A stretch of DNA of 64,000 nt, from NCBI RefSeq assembly GCF_001512285.1, contig NZ_LNUV01000006.1, positions 1,968,809 to 2,032,808 on the forward strand, in the 5' to 3' direction. Made by a program: the position numbers and the translations under genes. The notes beneath the pieces are model-generated. The model did not search any database. It saw only the letters and a list, made by a program, of their open reading frames with translations, and was not told where the DNA came from. The stretch's first letter is position 1, and the number at the start of each line of letters is the position of its first letter. Of this stretch, positions 1 to 8,704 are shown one piece after another. This stretch comes from Arthrobacter sp. EpRS71. Its GTDB lineage: Bacteria; Actinomycetota; Actinomycetes; Actinomycetales; Micrococcaceae.

Positions 1-1
1 C

Positions 2-145
2 CTTAATGGCGGCGGAGGCGGCTGGGGCGGCGGGGGTAATGACGGTGGAGGCGACGGTGGCTTCTTCGGCGGCGGCGGCGATTCCGGTGGCGGTTTCGAC
101 GGCGGCGGCTGGGGCGGCGACGGTGGCGGCGGAGGCGACTTCTAG
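2..145 (+). CDS. C-terminal tail of a Gly-rich (probably TPM-domain) membrane protein, partial
   Basis: Only the last 47 codons are present; the gene enters from the left edge in the frame starting at base 2 and stops with TAG at 143-145. The tail is almost entirely glycine with scattered Asp, Trp and Phe and ends in GGGGDF. Glycine-rich tails of this kind close many TPM-domain (YgcG-like) membrane proteins, and such genes often sit just upstream of pspA in actinobacteria, as here. The family call rests on that tail and the neighbour alone, because the diagnostic domain lies outside the window. The GGC-repeat coding is prone to slippage. Confidence 0.5.
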   Translation, partial: LNGGGGGWGGGGNDGGGDGGFFGGGGDSGGGFDGGGWGGDGGGGGDF

Positions 146-244
146 CCAAACAGACTAAGTGGGGTCCATGCCCCGCATAGAAGCGGTACAACAACTGATC
201 ACTGATTTCAGTGGGCACCACTGAGCAGGACGAAAGGCATCACC

Positions 245-1033
245 ATGGTTAAGCAGTCCATTTTCGGTCGGATCTCGCAGCTCGCCAAGGCGAACATTAA
301 CGCCTTGCTGGACCAGGCTGAGGATCCGCAGAAGATGCTGGACCAGATGGTCCGCGACTACACGAACAACATTGCCGAGGCCGAATCTGCCGTGGCTCAG
401 ACCATCGGTAATCTCCGGATGCTGCAGGCGGACTACAACGAAGACGTCAAGAACGCGCAGGACTGGGGCAATAAGGCCCTGGCAGCTTCCCGCAAGGCCG
501 ATGAGTACCGCAATGCCGGCGACTCTGTTGATGCCCAGAAGTTCGACAACCTTGCAAAGGTAGCCATCCAGCGTCAAATGACCGCTGAGTCCGAGGCGAA
601 GGCCGCAGAACCGAGCATCGCCTCACAGACCGAGGTCGTGGACAAGCTCAAGACCGGGCTTGACCAGATGAAGAACAAGCTCAATCAGCTCACCGCAAAG
701 CGCAACGAACTGGTGGCTCGCTCCAAGACCGCTGCGGCGCAGTCCCAGGTACACGACGCCCTCAAGAGCATCGACATTATGGATCCCACCAGCGAGGTTG
801 GCCGCTTCGAAGAGAAGATCCGCCGGGAAGAGGCCAAGGTCCTCGGCCAGCAGGAGCTCGCCAGCTCCAGCCTTGATGCCCAGTTCAACCAGCTTGAAGA
901 CCTCGGAGAGCAGACAGAGATCGAGGCTCGCCTTGCAGCCCTCAAGTCAGGTGGCTCCAAGCCTGCCATTGGCGCTGGCGCTCCTGCCTCGACCGGCGCA
1001 ACCATCGAAGAAGCCGACTTCGACAAGCTCTAA
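245..1033 (+). CDS. pspA: PspA/IM30 family membrane-stress protein
   Basis: 262 residues, the normal size for the family. The N-terminus (MVKQSIFGRISQLAKANINA) is the amphipathic membrane-binding helix. Residues of about 25-220 form the long heptad-rich coiled coil expected of PspA, Vipp1 and IM30, and the tail is Gly/Ala-rich. These proteins assemble on the inner face of the cytoplasmic membrane and stabilise it under envelope stress. The ATG is preceded by GAAAGG about seven bases upstream. The gene is followed by a strong hairpin terminator and preceded by the Gly-rich membrane protein, with which it may be functionally linked (inference from position). Confidence 0.92.
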   Translation: MVKQSIFGRISQLAKANINALLDQAEDPQKMLDQMVRDYTNNIAEAESAVAQTIGNLRMLQADYNEDVKNAQDWGNKALAASRKADEYRNAGDSVDAQKFDNLAKVAIQRQMTAESEAKAAEPSIASQTEVVDKLKTGLDQMKNKLNQLTAKRNELVARSKTAAAQSQVHDALKSIDIMDPTSEVGRFEEKIRREEAKVLGQQELASSSLDAQFNQLEDLGEQTEIEARLAALKSGGSKPAIGAGAPASTGATIEEADFDKL

Positions 1034-1079
1034 GAGTCGCTTGGACAGACTGTCCTGACCTACTGCTGAACCACGAGAA

Positions 1080-1118
1080 GGGCCGGATCCTGAAAAGGAT
1101 CCGGCCCTCTTCTTTTTT
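1080..1118 (+). terminator. Rho-independent terminator of pspA
   Basis: A perfect 12-bp stem (arms 1080-1091 and 1096-1107, four-base GAAA loop) is followed by a T-rich tract up to 1118. It closes the pspA unit before the convergent GntR gene. Confidence 0.9.
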
Positions 1119-1143
1119 GATCGCCTATTAGTCGTCGGTACCG

Positions 1144-1941
1144 CTATACCGCGGCAGGGCTTGCAGATTCCTGCCCTGGGCTGGCGTCCGTGGCCACTTC
1201 GGCACGAATCTCAAATCCCTTGGGATGGAAGTACGTGACGGTGCACTCCAGCACCTCTCCATGGTCACCGAGCGTGGTGCGCTCCAAACGCGGCACCATG
1301 GCGAACCCACGGACGTTCAGGGCGTCTGCCAGGTGTTCGGGTGGGGAGTGCATGGTGACCGTAATTTCGGCCCTCTGCAGCGGCTTCAGCGTACGGTCCT
1401 GGATGACTTGGTAAATGGAGTTGCGTTCCGCATCAGCCAAACTGATGTGGCGGCCAATGTGGGAGGGAATGAAGATCTCCGCAATCGCATAGGGCCAGCC
1501 GGCGCTTGAATACGAGCGGCGTATCACCAGAACAAGGTTGTCGTCGGAAACCAGCTTTGCCGGCACCGAGTCATCCTTTTCCATCCACTTGTATTCAATG
1601 AGGCCCTTGACGGTCTTCATCCCTGCAGCGGTGAAGGTCTCCATGAAGGGCGCCAGGCGGTTCAACATCTTCACCGGACGCTGTGCCATCACGAAAGTAC
1701 CCTTGCCCTGTCGCCGTACCAAGAGGCCCTTAACTACGAGCCTTTCGATCGCCTTCCGGACTGTGGTGCGGCTGATGCCGTAAGCATCCATCAGGGTCTC
1801 TTCTGTGGGTATCCGGGACCCCGGCTCCAACCGGCTGATGTGATCCGTCAGGACGTCGGCCACTTGTTGATATACGGCTACCGGACCGTCCCTCTGGAGG
1901 GCTTCACGCTTGAGGCCAAATCCATAGTCTTCGTTGACCAT
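1144..1941 (-). CDS. GntR/UTRA (HutC-type) transcriptional regulator
   Basis: About 265 residues. The first 85 form the GntR winged helix (VYQQVADVLTDHI, then RIPTEETLMDAYGISRTTVR). The rest is a UTRA effector-binding domain of the HutC subfamily (VIRRSYSSAGWPYAIAEIFI). It should be a dimeric DNA-binding repressor responding to a small ligand that cannot be told from sequence. I prefer the ATG at 1941, which has GGGAAG upstream; ATG 1953 and GTG 1992 are in-frame alternatives. The gene stands alone between convergent pspA and the tRNA terminator, so there is no adjacent catabolic operon to suggest a target. Confidence 0.88.
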   Translation of the reverse strand: MVNEDYGFGLKREALQRDGPVAVYQQVADVLTDHISRLEPGSRIPTEETLMDAYGISRTTVRKAIERLVVKGLLVRRQGKGTFVMAQRPVKMLNRLAPFMETFTAAGMKTVKGLIEYKWMEKDDSVPAKLVSDDNLVLVIRRSYSSAGWPYAIAEIFIPSHIGRHISLADAERNSIYQVIQDRTLKPLQRAEITVTMHSPPEHLADALNVRGFAMVPRLERTTLGDHGEVLECTVTYFHPKGFEIRAEVATDASPGQESASPAAV

Positions 1942-2014
1942 TGAGCTTCCCATCCATTCTTGCCTCAGCGAATCCGGGTTTGATGCTAGCACCGCGATGA
2001 CCGTGAGGATTTAA

Positions 2015-2055
2015 ACAAAAGATCCGGACCAGTAAAAACTGATCCGGATCTTTTT
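2015..2055 (-). terminator. Terminator of the first tRNA-fMet gene
   Basis: Inverted repeat with arms 2021-2033 and 2038-2050 (one G-U pair) and a four-base loop. Read leftward it is followed by TTTTGT. It lies four bases beyond the tRNA 3' end and closely resembles the hairpin after the second copy. Confidence 0.85.
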
Positions 2056-2059
2056 CCAG

Positions 2060-2133
2060 TTGCGGGGACAGGATTTGAACCTGTGACCTCTGGGTTATGA
2101 GCCCAGCGAGCTACCGAACTGCTCCACCCCGCG
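2060..2133 (-). tRNA. Initiator tRNA-fMet(CAT), copy 1
   Basis: A 74-base cloverleaf without encoded CCA. The anticodon loop is CTCATAA. Initiator hallmarks are visible: the first acceptor position is an unpaired C1-A72, and the anticodon stem ends in three consecutive G-C pairs (GGG/CCC). The T loop is GTTCAAATC. A TAGAGT hexamer at 2145-2150 on the same strand is a likely -10, placing transcription start a few bases before the mature 5' end. Confidence 0.97.
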
Positions 2134-2330
2134 TCGCAAGAACAACTCTACCGCACCCGCCCGGTGCTTCTGACCATATGGCAGCTAAGGTGCCGCAGAT
2201 CACTCTCCCTCATTCGCACGCCTCGCGGTAACCGATTCACTATCCCAGGACGTGCTTCCGATTCGAAACCCCGATGTGGCCGCCGCCTGCGTGGGCGGAG
2301 CCCGGGATGCCGCTCCCTAGCTATTGGGGC
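2134..2330. other. Spacer between the two initiator tRNA genes
   Basis: Apart from the copy 1 -10 hexamer (2145-2150) and short GC-rich inverted segments near 2278-2300 (GGCCGCCGCC and GGGCGG), I see no gene. An open frame at 2164-2361 runs into the terminator palindrome and has no ribosome site or recognisable protein. Confidence 0.6.
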
Positions 2331-2376
2331 AAAACAAAAGGTCCGGATCAGTAATTACTGATCCGGACCTTTTTTC
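2331..2376 (-). terminator. Terminator of the second tRNA-fMet gene
   Basis: A perfect 32-base palindrome (2339-2370) built on AGGTCCGGATCAGTAA. Leftward it is followed by TTTGTTTT. It sits immediately after the tRNA, and its core is nearly the same as in the hairpin after copy 1. Confidence 0.88.
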
Positions 2377-2379
2377 CAG

Positions 2380-2453
2380 TTGCGGGGACAGGATTTGAAC
2401 CTGTGACCTCTGGGTTATGAGCCCAGCGAGCTACCGAACTGCTCCACCCCGCG
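2380..2453 (-). tRNA. Initiator tRNA-fMet(CAT), copy 2
   Basis: Identical over all 74 bases to the gene at 2060-2133, including the C1-A72 mismatch and the three G-C pairs of the initiator anticodon stem. Its own promoter is visible: TAATGT at 2465-2470 with a TTGGTC-like -35 seventeen bases further upstream (2488-2493). The two copies are therefore probably separate transcription units and not one precursor. Confidence 0.97.
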
Positions 2454-2529
2454 TCGCAAGAACAACATTACCGCCCGGTGAATGGCAGACCAAATCCTGG
2501 CGACGTGATGTGCGTCTCCCCCGTACGCG

Positions 2530-2574
2530 AAAGGCCGGCAGCCCGCCCCCGAAGGGAAGCAGGTGCCGGCCTTT
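2530..2574 (-). terminator. Terminator-like hairpin after the UPF0182 gene
   Basis: Eleven-bp arms AAAGGCCGGCA (2530-2540) and TGCCGGCCTTT (2564-2574) around a 23-base loop, 15 bases beyond the stop codon. The 3' arm ends in T's when read leftward, but no further U-run follows, so strength is uncertain. Confidence 0.65.
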
Positions 2575-2589
2575 CAGACAACCAGGGAA

Positions 2590-5586
2590 CTAGCCGCTTG
2601 GCGTAGGCGAGGGTGTCGCGCTGGGAGTGGCCTCCGGTGTTGCCGAAGGCGTCGCCGTGGCGCCCAGACGCGTTTCCGCATCCACAGCCTTCTTCAAGGC
2701 TTCGGACAGCTTGGTCTGCTGGGCACCGTAAGCGGCAAAGTCGCCCTTGGCCAACGCAGCCTGGCCATCCTGAATCGCCTTATTGGCCTCGTCCAGCGCT
2801 GCCTTGAGGTCGGCCTTGGCATCGGTGGGGCCAGCGGGCGGTGTAGTGGTGCCCGGCGGCGCAGTAGGCGTTTGGCCGTTGTTGTCGGCATCTCCGGCTG
2901 TAGCACCGGAGTTGCCACCGAACAGTTGGTCGAGGGCCTCGTCCAACGTGGGTGCAAAGCCGATCTTGTCACCAAAGGCCACCAGCACGCGCTGCAACGT
3001 CGGGTAGGACGTCTCACCGGTGGACTTCAGGTAGACGGGCTGTACGTACAGCAGACCGCCACCCACAGGCAGCGTCAGCAGGTTGCCGTTCAGCACGTCC
3101 GAGGCTCCCTGCCGCAGGAGGTTCAAGGCCTGGGACACGGTGGGATCGGAGTTGAACTTGTTTTGCGCCTGGCCGGGACCGGGGACTTGGGTGTCGGTGG
3201 GGAGCTCCAGGAGCCGCAGCTTTCCATAGCTGTCCCCCTTGACGCCCTTGACGTTTCCGGCGTCAGAGTCAGCAGCGAGGAACCCATACAGGATGTTCCT
3301 GGCACTTCCATTGACCGTTTGCGGAATGAAGGATGAGGTCAGCTGGAAGGCCGGCTTCTCCTGGTCGGGCATCTGCAGGGACATGTAGAACGGCGGTTGC
3401 TTGACGGCTTCCGAAACCGTGGGATCGTTCGGAACGCTCCAAGCATCGTTGTTCTGGTAGAAGCTGTCCGGATCCGTCACGTGGTAGCGGCCCAGCAGTT
3501 CCCGCTGGACCTTGAACAGGTCTTCGGGGTAGCGAACGTGGCTCATGAGATCGCCGGACATCTCCGAATACGGCTTGATGACGGTGGGGAAGACCTTCTG
3601 CCATGCCTTCAGAATGGGGTCTTGGTCATCCCAGGCGTAAAGATTGACGGACCCGTCATAGGCGTCCACTGTGGCCTTGACCGAGTTGCGGATGTAATTC
3701 ACCGAGCTGTTCGGCAGGGCCACGGTGCGTCCGGCACTGGTCTGCGAGTCAACAGTGGCGTTCTGCAGCTGTTGCGGCTGGGAGTACGGGAAGTACTGGC
3801 TGGTGGTGTAGCCGTCAACAATCCACTTGACGCGGCCGTCCACCACTGCCGGATACGCATTACCGTCGACTGTCAGGTACGGGGCGAGCTTCTCAACGCG
3901 TTCGCGCGGATTGCGTTCGTAAAGAATCTGGGATTCCGCGTTGACGCCGTCTGAGAGCAAGAGATCAGAAGACTGGAACTTGATGGAGTAGAGAATTCTG
4001 TTGAGCCAGTTGCCAACGTTTGGTCCACCATTGCCGCTGAAGGTGTACTGCGTTTCGCCCCCACCTTCACGGCCCGCAGGGCGGTCCTGCTCGCGGTTCG
4101 GGGCACCGTCCGGAGCACCCACGATGGAGTATTCAGGCGAATTCTCGCCGAAGTAGATGCGGGGTTCATAGGAAGAGTCGTTACCGAGGACACCGTTGGA
4201 CGGGATGCCCGACTGCAGGAACTCGGGTTTGCCGTCGGCCGTGAACTTGTTGCCCTTGGCTGCGACAACGCCGTAACCGTGGGTGTACACGATGTGCCTG
4301 TTGACCCAGGTCTGCTGGTTGGCGCTCAGGCCATCCGGGTTCAATTCGCGAACAGCAATAACAGTGTCCTGGACTTTGCCATCAACCATGTAACGGTCAA
4401 CGTTCAAGGTCTGCGGGAACTGGTAGTACGGACGGTACTGCTCCAACTGGGCGAACGCGGAGGAAATAAGGTTCGGGTCAAGGAGACGAATGTTGGCCGT
4501 GGTCTGCGCGTCCGCGGCCAAGGCCCCGGTAGTGGCGGTGGTAGTGGCGTTGTAAGCCGAGACGTCGATCTTGTCCAGACCGTACGCAGCGCGCGTCATC
4601 TTGATATTTCGATCAATGAACTCCTTTTCCAAGGTGTTCTCCGACGGGCGTACCTGGAACTGCTGAATGACCCAGGGATAAACGCCACCGGCCAGAATGG
4701 CGGTGATAACCAGCATCGCGGTACCGATGACGGGAAGGCGCCAGCGACCAATAACCGCGGCAATGATGAACAAGATGGCGACGAGGCCCGCAGCGACGGC
4801 AAGAATCGCCTTGGTGGGGACAACCGCGTTGACATCCGTGTAGAGGGCACCGGCCCAGCGGCCCGAGTTGTTCTGGACCGTCGTATACCTGTCAAGCCAA
4901 AAATTGATGCCCAGGAGTACCAGGAACAGGGCACCGGTGACGGCGATATGGATCTGCGCTGCGCGGCTCGTAAAGATGCCGCGTTCCATGAGGCGGATGC
5001 TGCCGTAGAGGTAGTGCGTGAGGATGCCTGCAATACCCGCGACAACCGCGATGCTGATCAGGAATCCCGTGACGAAACCGAGGAACGGCAGCGTCATCAG
5101 GTAGAAGCTGATGTCCATGTTGAACAACGGGTCGGTCTGACCGAAGGGCTCCTGGTTGAAGAACAACAGCGCCTTCTGCCACTGGCTGGCAGCCGCACTG
5201 CCGGCAAAAAGCCCGAACAGGATAGGCAGACCGATCATGACCACCCGGCGAACAGGTTCAAGCTGCGCTTGGTAACGGTTGAGGTTGTCCCGGGCCTCAG
5301 CATCCGGAGCATAGACGGGCCTGGAGCGGTAGGCGATCCTGATGGCGAAGAAAACAGCGGCAAACATCATGGCGAAACCGATGAGGAACGTGATGATCCT
5401 GGCGAGGTTTTCGCGGATATAAACTTCGAAGAAGCCAAGCTGCTGGTACCACAGGACGTCAGTCCACACATTGGCGAAGAAAATGAACCCGACGACGGCC
5501 ACTGCCACGACAATGAGCGTCGGCGTCAGGGCACCTCGTCTCAGCGGTGATCTTCCGGGCGGGTTGGAGCTGGCGGGACGGGACAA
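2590..5586 (-). CDS. UPF0182 family large integral membrane protein
   Basis: 998 residues from a TTG start at 5586, chosen because GAGGT lies eight bases upstream; an in-frame TTG at 5637 would add 17 residues without a ribosome site. The N-terminal third holds about seven membrane helices (for example LIVVAVAVVGFIFFANVW). It is followed by a large extracytoplasmic domain, typical of UPF0182 (Rv3193c-like). The last 110 residues are a Pro/Thr/Ala-rich stretch, then a short charged helix, then a TPSATPEATPSATPSPTPSG tail. The function of the family is unknown. It is convergent to nothing and ends before a hairpin. Confidence 0.9.
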   Translation of the reverse strand: MSRPASSNPPGRSPLRRGALTPTLIVVAVAVVGFIFFANVWTDVLWYQQLGFFEVYIRENLARIITFLIGFAMMFAAVFFAIRIAYRSRPVYAPDAEARDNLNRYQAQLEPVRRVVMIGLPILFGLFAGSAAASQWQKALLFFNQEPFGQTDPLFNMDISFYLMTLPFLGFVTGFLISIAVVAGIAGILTHYLYGSIRLMERGIFTSRAAQIHIAVTGALFLVLLGINFWLDRYTTVQNNSGRWAGALYTDVNAVVPTKAILAVAAGLVAILFIIAAVIGRWRLPVIGTAMLVITAILAGGVYPWVIQQFQVRPSENTLEKEFIDRNIKMTRAAYGLDKIDVSAYNATTTATTGALAADAQTTANIRLLDPNLISSAFAQLEQYRPYYQFPQTLNVDRYMVDGKVQDTVIAVRELNPDGLSANQQTWVNRHIVYTHGYGVVAAKGNKFTADGKPEFLQSGIPSNGVLGNDSSYEPRIYFGENSPEYSIVGAPDGAPNREQDRPAGREGGGETQYTFSGNGGPNVGNWLNRILYSIKFQSSDLLLSDGVNAESQILYERNPRERVEKLAPYLTVDGNAYPAVVDGRVKWIVDGYTTSQYFPYSQPQQLQNATVDSQTSAGRTVALPNSSVNYIRNSVKATVDAYDGSVNLYAWDDQDPILKAWQKVFPTVIKPYSEMSGDLMSHVRYPEDLFKVQRELLGRYHVTDPDSFYQNNDAWSVPNDPTVSEAVKQPPFYMSLQMPDQEKPAFQLTSSFIPQTVNGSARNILYGFLAADSDAGNVKGVKGDSYGKLRLLELPTDTQVPGPGQAQNKFNSDPTVSQALNLLRQGASDVLNGNLLTLPVGGGLLYVQPVYLKSTGETSYPTLQRVLVAFGDKIGFAPTLDEALDQLFGGNSGATAGDADNNGQTPTAPPGTTTPPAGPTDAKADLKAALDEANKAIQDGQAALAKGDFAAYGAQQTKLSEALKKAVDAETRLGATATPSATPEATPSATPSPTPSG

Positions 5587-5711
5587 ACTCTGTACCTCAT
5601 TGGTGTCAGTGAACAGTCGGTGTGCGCGTGTTGACAATCTCTACCGCTGGGAGCTGGCAGAGGCCGTCATGTATGCCACGAGTGGCAGTGAATCTAAGTT
5701 CCACCGTCAGT

Positions 5712-6845
5712 CTAGTTGTTTGTGCAGGTGGGAAGGCTCCCCGTGTCCTGGCCGGCTCCGAGGCGTTCCACGGCGGAGGTGGCGTCTGCGAGGGTTTCAA
5801 CTTTCACGACCTGAAGCCCGTCCGGTACGTGGCCTACGACATCGGCGCAATTGGAGGCCGGAGCGAGAAACATGGTGGCGCCCTTTTGGCGGGCGCCGAT
5901 CATCTTTTGGGCGATACCACCGATAGGTCCCACGGCGCCGTCGGCCGTGATTGTTCCCGTGCCCGCGACGTGTTTGCCGCCGGTGAGATCCCCCGGAGTG
6001 AGGTTGTCCACGATCCCCAAGGCAAACATCATGCCTGCGCTGGGCCCGCCAACGTTGTTCAAAGAGATGCTGACGTCAAACGGGAACGTAAAGTCACTGG
6101 CCAGCAACACCCCCAGAACGTACCTGTCAGCCTGGTTCTTGGTGGGGGTTATGGTCACAGACACCGCCGTGCCTTTCCTGTCCAACCCCACGACGACCGG
6201 CGATCCGGCACCCGCGGCCAGTTCTGCCTGGACCACGCTCATGGAAGTGATCGCCCTGCCATTGATCGAGATCAGACGGTCGCCTTCCTGGATCTTCCCG
6301 GCGGATGGCGAAGGGTCCGACAGACCCGCGACGTTGAGCCGCTGCTCAAACGGAATCTCAAGCTCACGCAATGCTGCGGCCACGGCGTTCTCCTGCGATG
6401 TTTCCATCGCGATTTCGCCTTGCTGCACAGTCTGCTCAGCCGTGGTGCCCTTGGGATAGATAAGTTCCTCCGGATAAATGGCTTTGGAGGGATCCAGCCA
6501 CGCCCGGAACACGTCAAAAATGGTTGCCGGGGTCTTAGGACCTCCCGTCATGACCACAGTGGTCAGGTCAAGGTTGCCGTTCGCTGGAAAAGACTCGCGA
6601 CCAGTAATACTGATGACGGGTTTATCGCCGTCCTTGCCCAAAGTATTGAAGGTGGGGCCCGCCGACTCAATGACATACGGAACCGGCAACGCTGCCGCCC
6701 CAATGCCCAGGCCCAGTGCGAGGAGCCCGGAGATCACCATGATCATGTACCGGGCGTCACGGGGCGGCGGGGGCACTGAGGCGGAATCGGCGTCGGGCGT
6801 CTGACGCGGGTCCAATGAGCCCTCGGGGCTGGGCGAAGTAAGCAT
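5712..6845 (-). CDS. PDZ-domain S16 (Lon-type) membrane-anchored protease, YlbL/Rv3194c family
   Basis: 377 residues from ATG 6845, which has GAGAGG upstream; the frame stays open to 6914 but without a ribosome site. One membrane anchor (about residues 32-55) is followed by a PDZ domain (IQEGDRLISINGRAI) and a Lon-type peptidase domain. The Ser-Lys dyad is visible as GGPSAGMMFALG and GGIAQKMIGA. The active site faces outside the membrane in this family. It lies downstream of nothing on its strand and is divergent from the DUF2342 gene at 7056. The UPF0182/S16 pairing is common in actinobacteria. Confidence 0.92.
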   Translation of the reverse strand: MLTSPSPEGSLDPRQTPDADSASVPPPPRDARYMIMVISGLLALGLGIGAAALPVPYVIESAGPTFNTLGKDGDKPVISITGRESFPANGNLDLTTVVMTGGPKTPATIFDVFRAWLDPSKAIYPEELIYPKGTTAEQTVQQGEIAMETSQENAVAAALRELEIPFEQRLNVAGLSDPSPSAGKIQEGDRLISINGRAITSMSVVQAELAAGAGSPVVVGLDRKGTAVSVTITPTKNQADRYVLGVLLASDFTFPFDVSISLNNVGGPSAGMMFALGIVDNLTPGDLTGGKHVAGTGTITADGAVGPIGGIAQKMIGARQKGATMFLAPASNCADVVGHVPDGLQVVKVETLADATSAVERLGAGQDTGSLPTCTNN

Positions 6846-7055
6846 TGAGGCCTCTCTATGCCGGCATTGCGTGACCGGATCCATGGCTCCTGCCGCCGAG
6901 AGCGGCGGCGGCACATACCAAACATCAACACTACGCGGTCTGACGATGCAGCACTGCTTTGCCTACAGCGAACGGGAGCTCCTCCGGGCAGACAGCCTTC
7001 CGGCCGCGCGGTACGGTGAAAGAGATCACCAGCCAGTTCGACGATCGGCGGCACC

Positions 7056-8513
7056 ATGACTTCCAACCCCAACAATCCGTCCAACGACGACGAGACCCCC
7101 AAGGATCCGCTGGCAGAAATGCTCCAGAACCTGATGGGCGGCCAGGGCATGGGCAACATCGATCCCGCCGAGCTGGCCAAGGCCGCGGGACTGCCCAACG
7201 ATCCCCAGCTCCTTCAGCAGATGTTCGCCCAAGTGCAGGCAATGATGAGTTCAACCTCTGATGGCCCCGTGAACTGGCAGCTCGCCCATGAGAACGCACG
7301 TCGCGTGGCCGCCGCCGGCAGCGACCCTTCGGTCAACGCCCACCAGGCTAAGGAAATCGACGAAGCGCTGAGGCTTGCAGAACTTTGGTTGGACCCGGTG
7401 ACCGATCTCTCGGCAACCGGCCTGATCGGCCGGGCGTGGTCGCGGGCCGAATGGGTTGAAGCCACACTGGGCACCTGGAAGCGCCTGACCGAACCGGTGG
7501 CCAACAGCATCGCCAATGCCCTGTCCAACGCTCTCACCCAGCAAATGCCTGAAGAAATGAAGTCCATGATGGGCGGCGCCTCGTCAATGCTTCAAAACAT
7601 GGGCGGGGCAATTTTCGGCATGCAACTGGGACAGGCCATCGGCGCGCTCTCCGCCGAGGTGGTCAGCTCCACTGACATCGGTGTCCCCCTGGCGGACCTG
7701 GAGATGGCGCTGCTGCCGGCCAACGTCGCCAAATTCGGGGAAGGCCTCAGCCTCCCCGAGAACGATGTTCGACTCTTCCTGGCCGTCCGTGAAGCCGCCC
7801 ACGCGCGCTTGTTCGTCCAGGTTCCTTGGTTGCGTGGTCACCTGCTTGGAGCCATTGAGGCCTACGCCCGCGGGATTCACATCGACATGTCCCGCATTGA
7901 AGACCTCGCCCGGGACCTCGACCCGAGCAACCCCGAAGGAATCCAGGAAGCACTGTCCCAAGGCGTCTTCACACCCGAACGCACGCCGGTCCAGACGGCC
8001 GCGCTGGAGAAGCTCGAAACAGCGCTTGCCCTGGTGGAAGGCTGGGTGGACGAACTCACAGCCGAAGCCACCGACAAGGTGCTGCCGTCCGCGACTGCAC
8101 TGCGCGAAACCGTACGGCGTCGCCGCGCCACGGGCGGACCCGCCGAGCACGCGTTCTCGTCCTTGGTGGGCCTGGAACTACGCCCCCGCAGGCTCCGGGA
8201 AGCGGCAACGCTGTGGGCCACGCTCAAAGAAGAACGGGGCATCGCCGGACGTGACGCGATCTGGCACCACCCGGACCTCCTGCCCACAGGTGAGGACCTG
8301 GACGACCCCAAGGGCTTCTCCGAACGACGGCGCCTTGCCGAGGCAAGCGACAGCGAAGTTGATGACGCCCTGCAGAAGCTTCTGAGTGGCGGTTACGAAA
8401 CCCCCGACGCCACCGCGAGCGAAGATTCGACTCCCCACAAAGATTCCGCGGAGAACGAATCCGGCAAAGAAGGGGAAGCAGATGACAGCGACCCCGGGAC
8501 GCCGACAAAGTAA
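7056..8513 (+). CDS. DUF2342 / 'zinc-dependent metalloprotease' family protein
   Basis: 485 residues. The family signature is seen around residues 235-275 (REAAHARLFVQVPWLRGHLL, then AYARGIHIDMSRIED). Databases label these proteins zinc-dependent metalloprotease or F420-associated hydrolase, but no classical HExxH occurs here; the conserved His residues are in AAHARLF and RGHLL. A Gln/Met-rich N-terminal segment (LQNLMGGQGMGNIDP) precedes the domain. The C-terminal 50 residues are acidic and disordered (DSTPHKDSAENESGKEGEAD). It is divergent from the S16 protease gene and followed by a hairpin. The biochemical role is unproven. Confidence 0.85.
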   Translation: MTSNPNNPSNDDETPKDPLAEMLQNLMGGQGMGNIDPAELAKAAGLPNDPQLLQQMFAQVQAMMSSTSDGPVNWQLAHENARRVAAAGSDPSVNAHQAKEIDEALRLAELWLDPVTDLSATGLIGRAWSRAEWVEATLGTWKRLTEPVANSIANALSNALTQQMPEEMKSMMGGASSMLQNMGGAIFGMQLGQAIGALSAEVVSSTDIGVPLADLEMALLPANVAKFGEGLSLPENDVRLFLAVREAAHARLFVQVPWLRGHLLGAIEAYARGIHIDMSRIEDLARDLDPSNPEGIQEALSQGVFTPERTPVQTAALEKLETALALVEGWVDELTAEATDKVLPSATALRETVRRRRATGGPAEHAFSSLVGLELRPRRLREAATLWATLKEERGIAGRDAIWHHPDLLPTGEDLDDPKGFSERRRLAEASDSEVDDALQKLLSGGYETPDATASEDSTPHKDSAENESGKEGEADDSDPGTPTK

Positions 8514-8591
8514 CGCAAAATAACGAGGCACCACCACGTCAGCAGAGCCCTCGGGTGTGACGCCCTCGGATGAAATGCTGTGCTGCATCAG

Positions 8592-8621
8592 CAACGGCCG
8601 CCATCTCCATGGCGGCCGTTG
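8592..8621 (+). terminator. Terminator-like hairpin after the DUF2342 gene
   Basis: A perfect 13-bp stem (8592-8604 with 8609-8621) with a CTCC loop, lying between the convergent genes ending at 8513 and 8705. The T-tract after it is weak (TCCGTTTA), so it may be a bidirectional barrier. Confidence 0.65.
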
Positions 8622-8704
8622 TCCGTTTAAGAGCCGTTAAAGACAGGGGCGATGTAAAGAGGGCCGTCACTCACAACGCTCTGGCTCGCCACAAGCTTCG
8701 GCGA

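Noticed and set aside
2164..2361. Small open frame between the tRNA genes
   Set aside because: No ribosome site, ends in the tRNA terminator palindrome, and no recognisable protein.
4279..5550. A 423-codon open frame antisense to the UPF0182 gene
   Set aside because: Composition is that of a shadow of high-GC coding DNA; no ribosome site or recognisable domain, and the opposite strand encodes a clear conserved protein.
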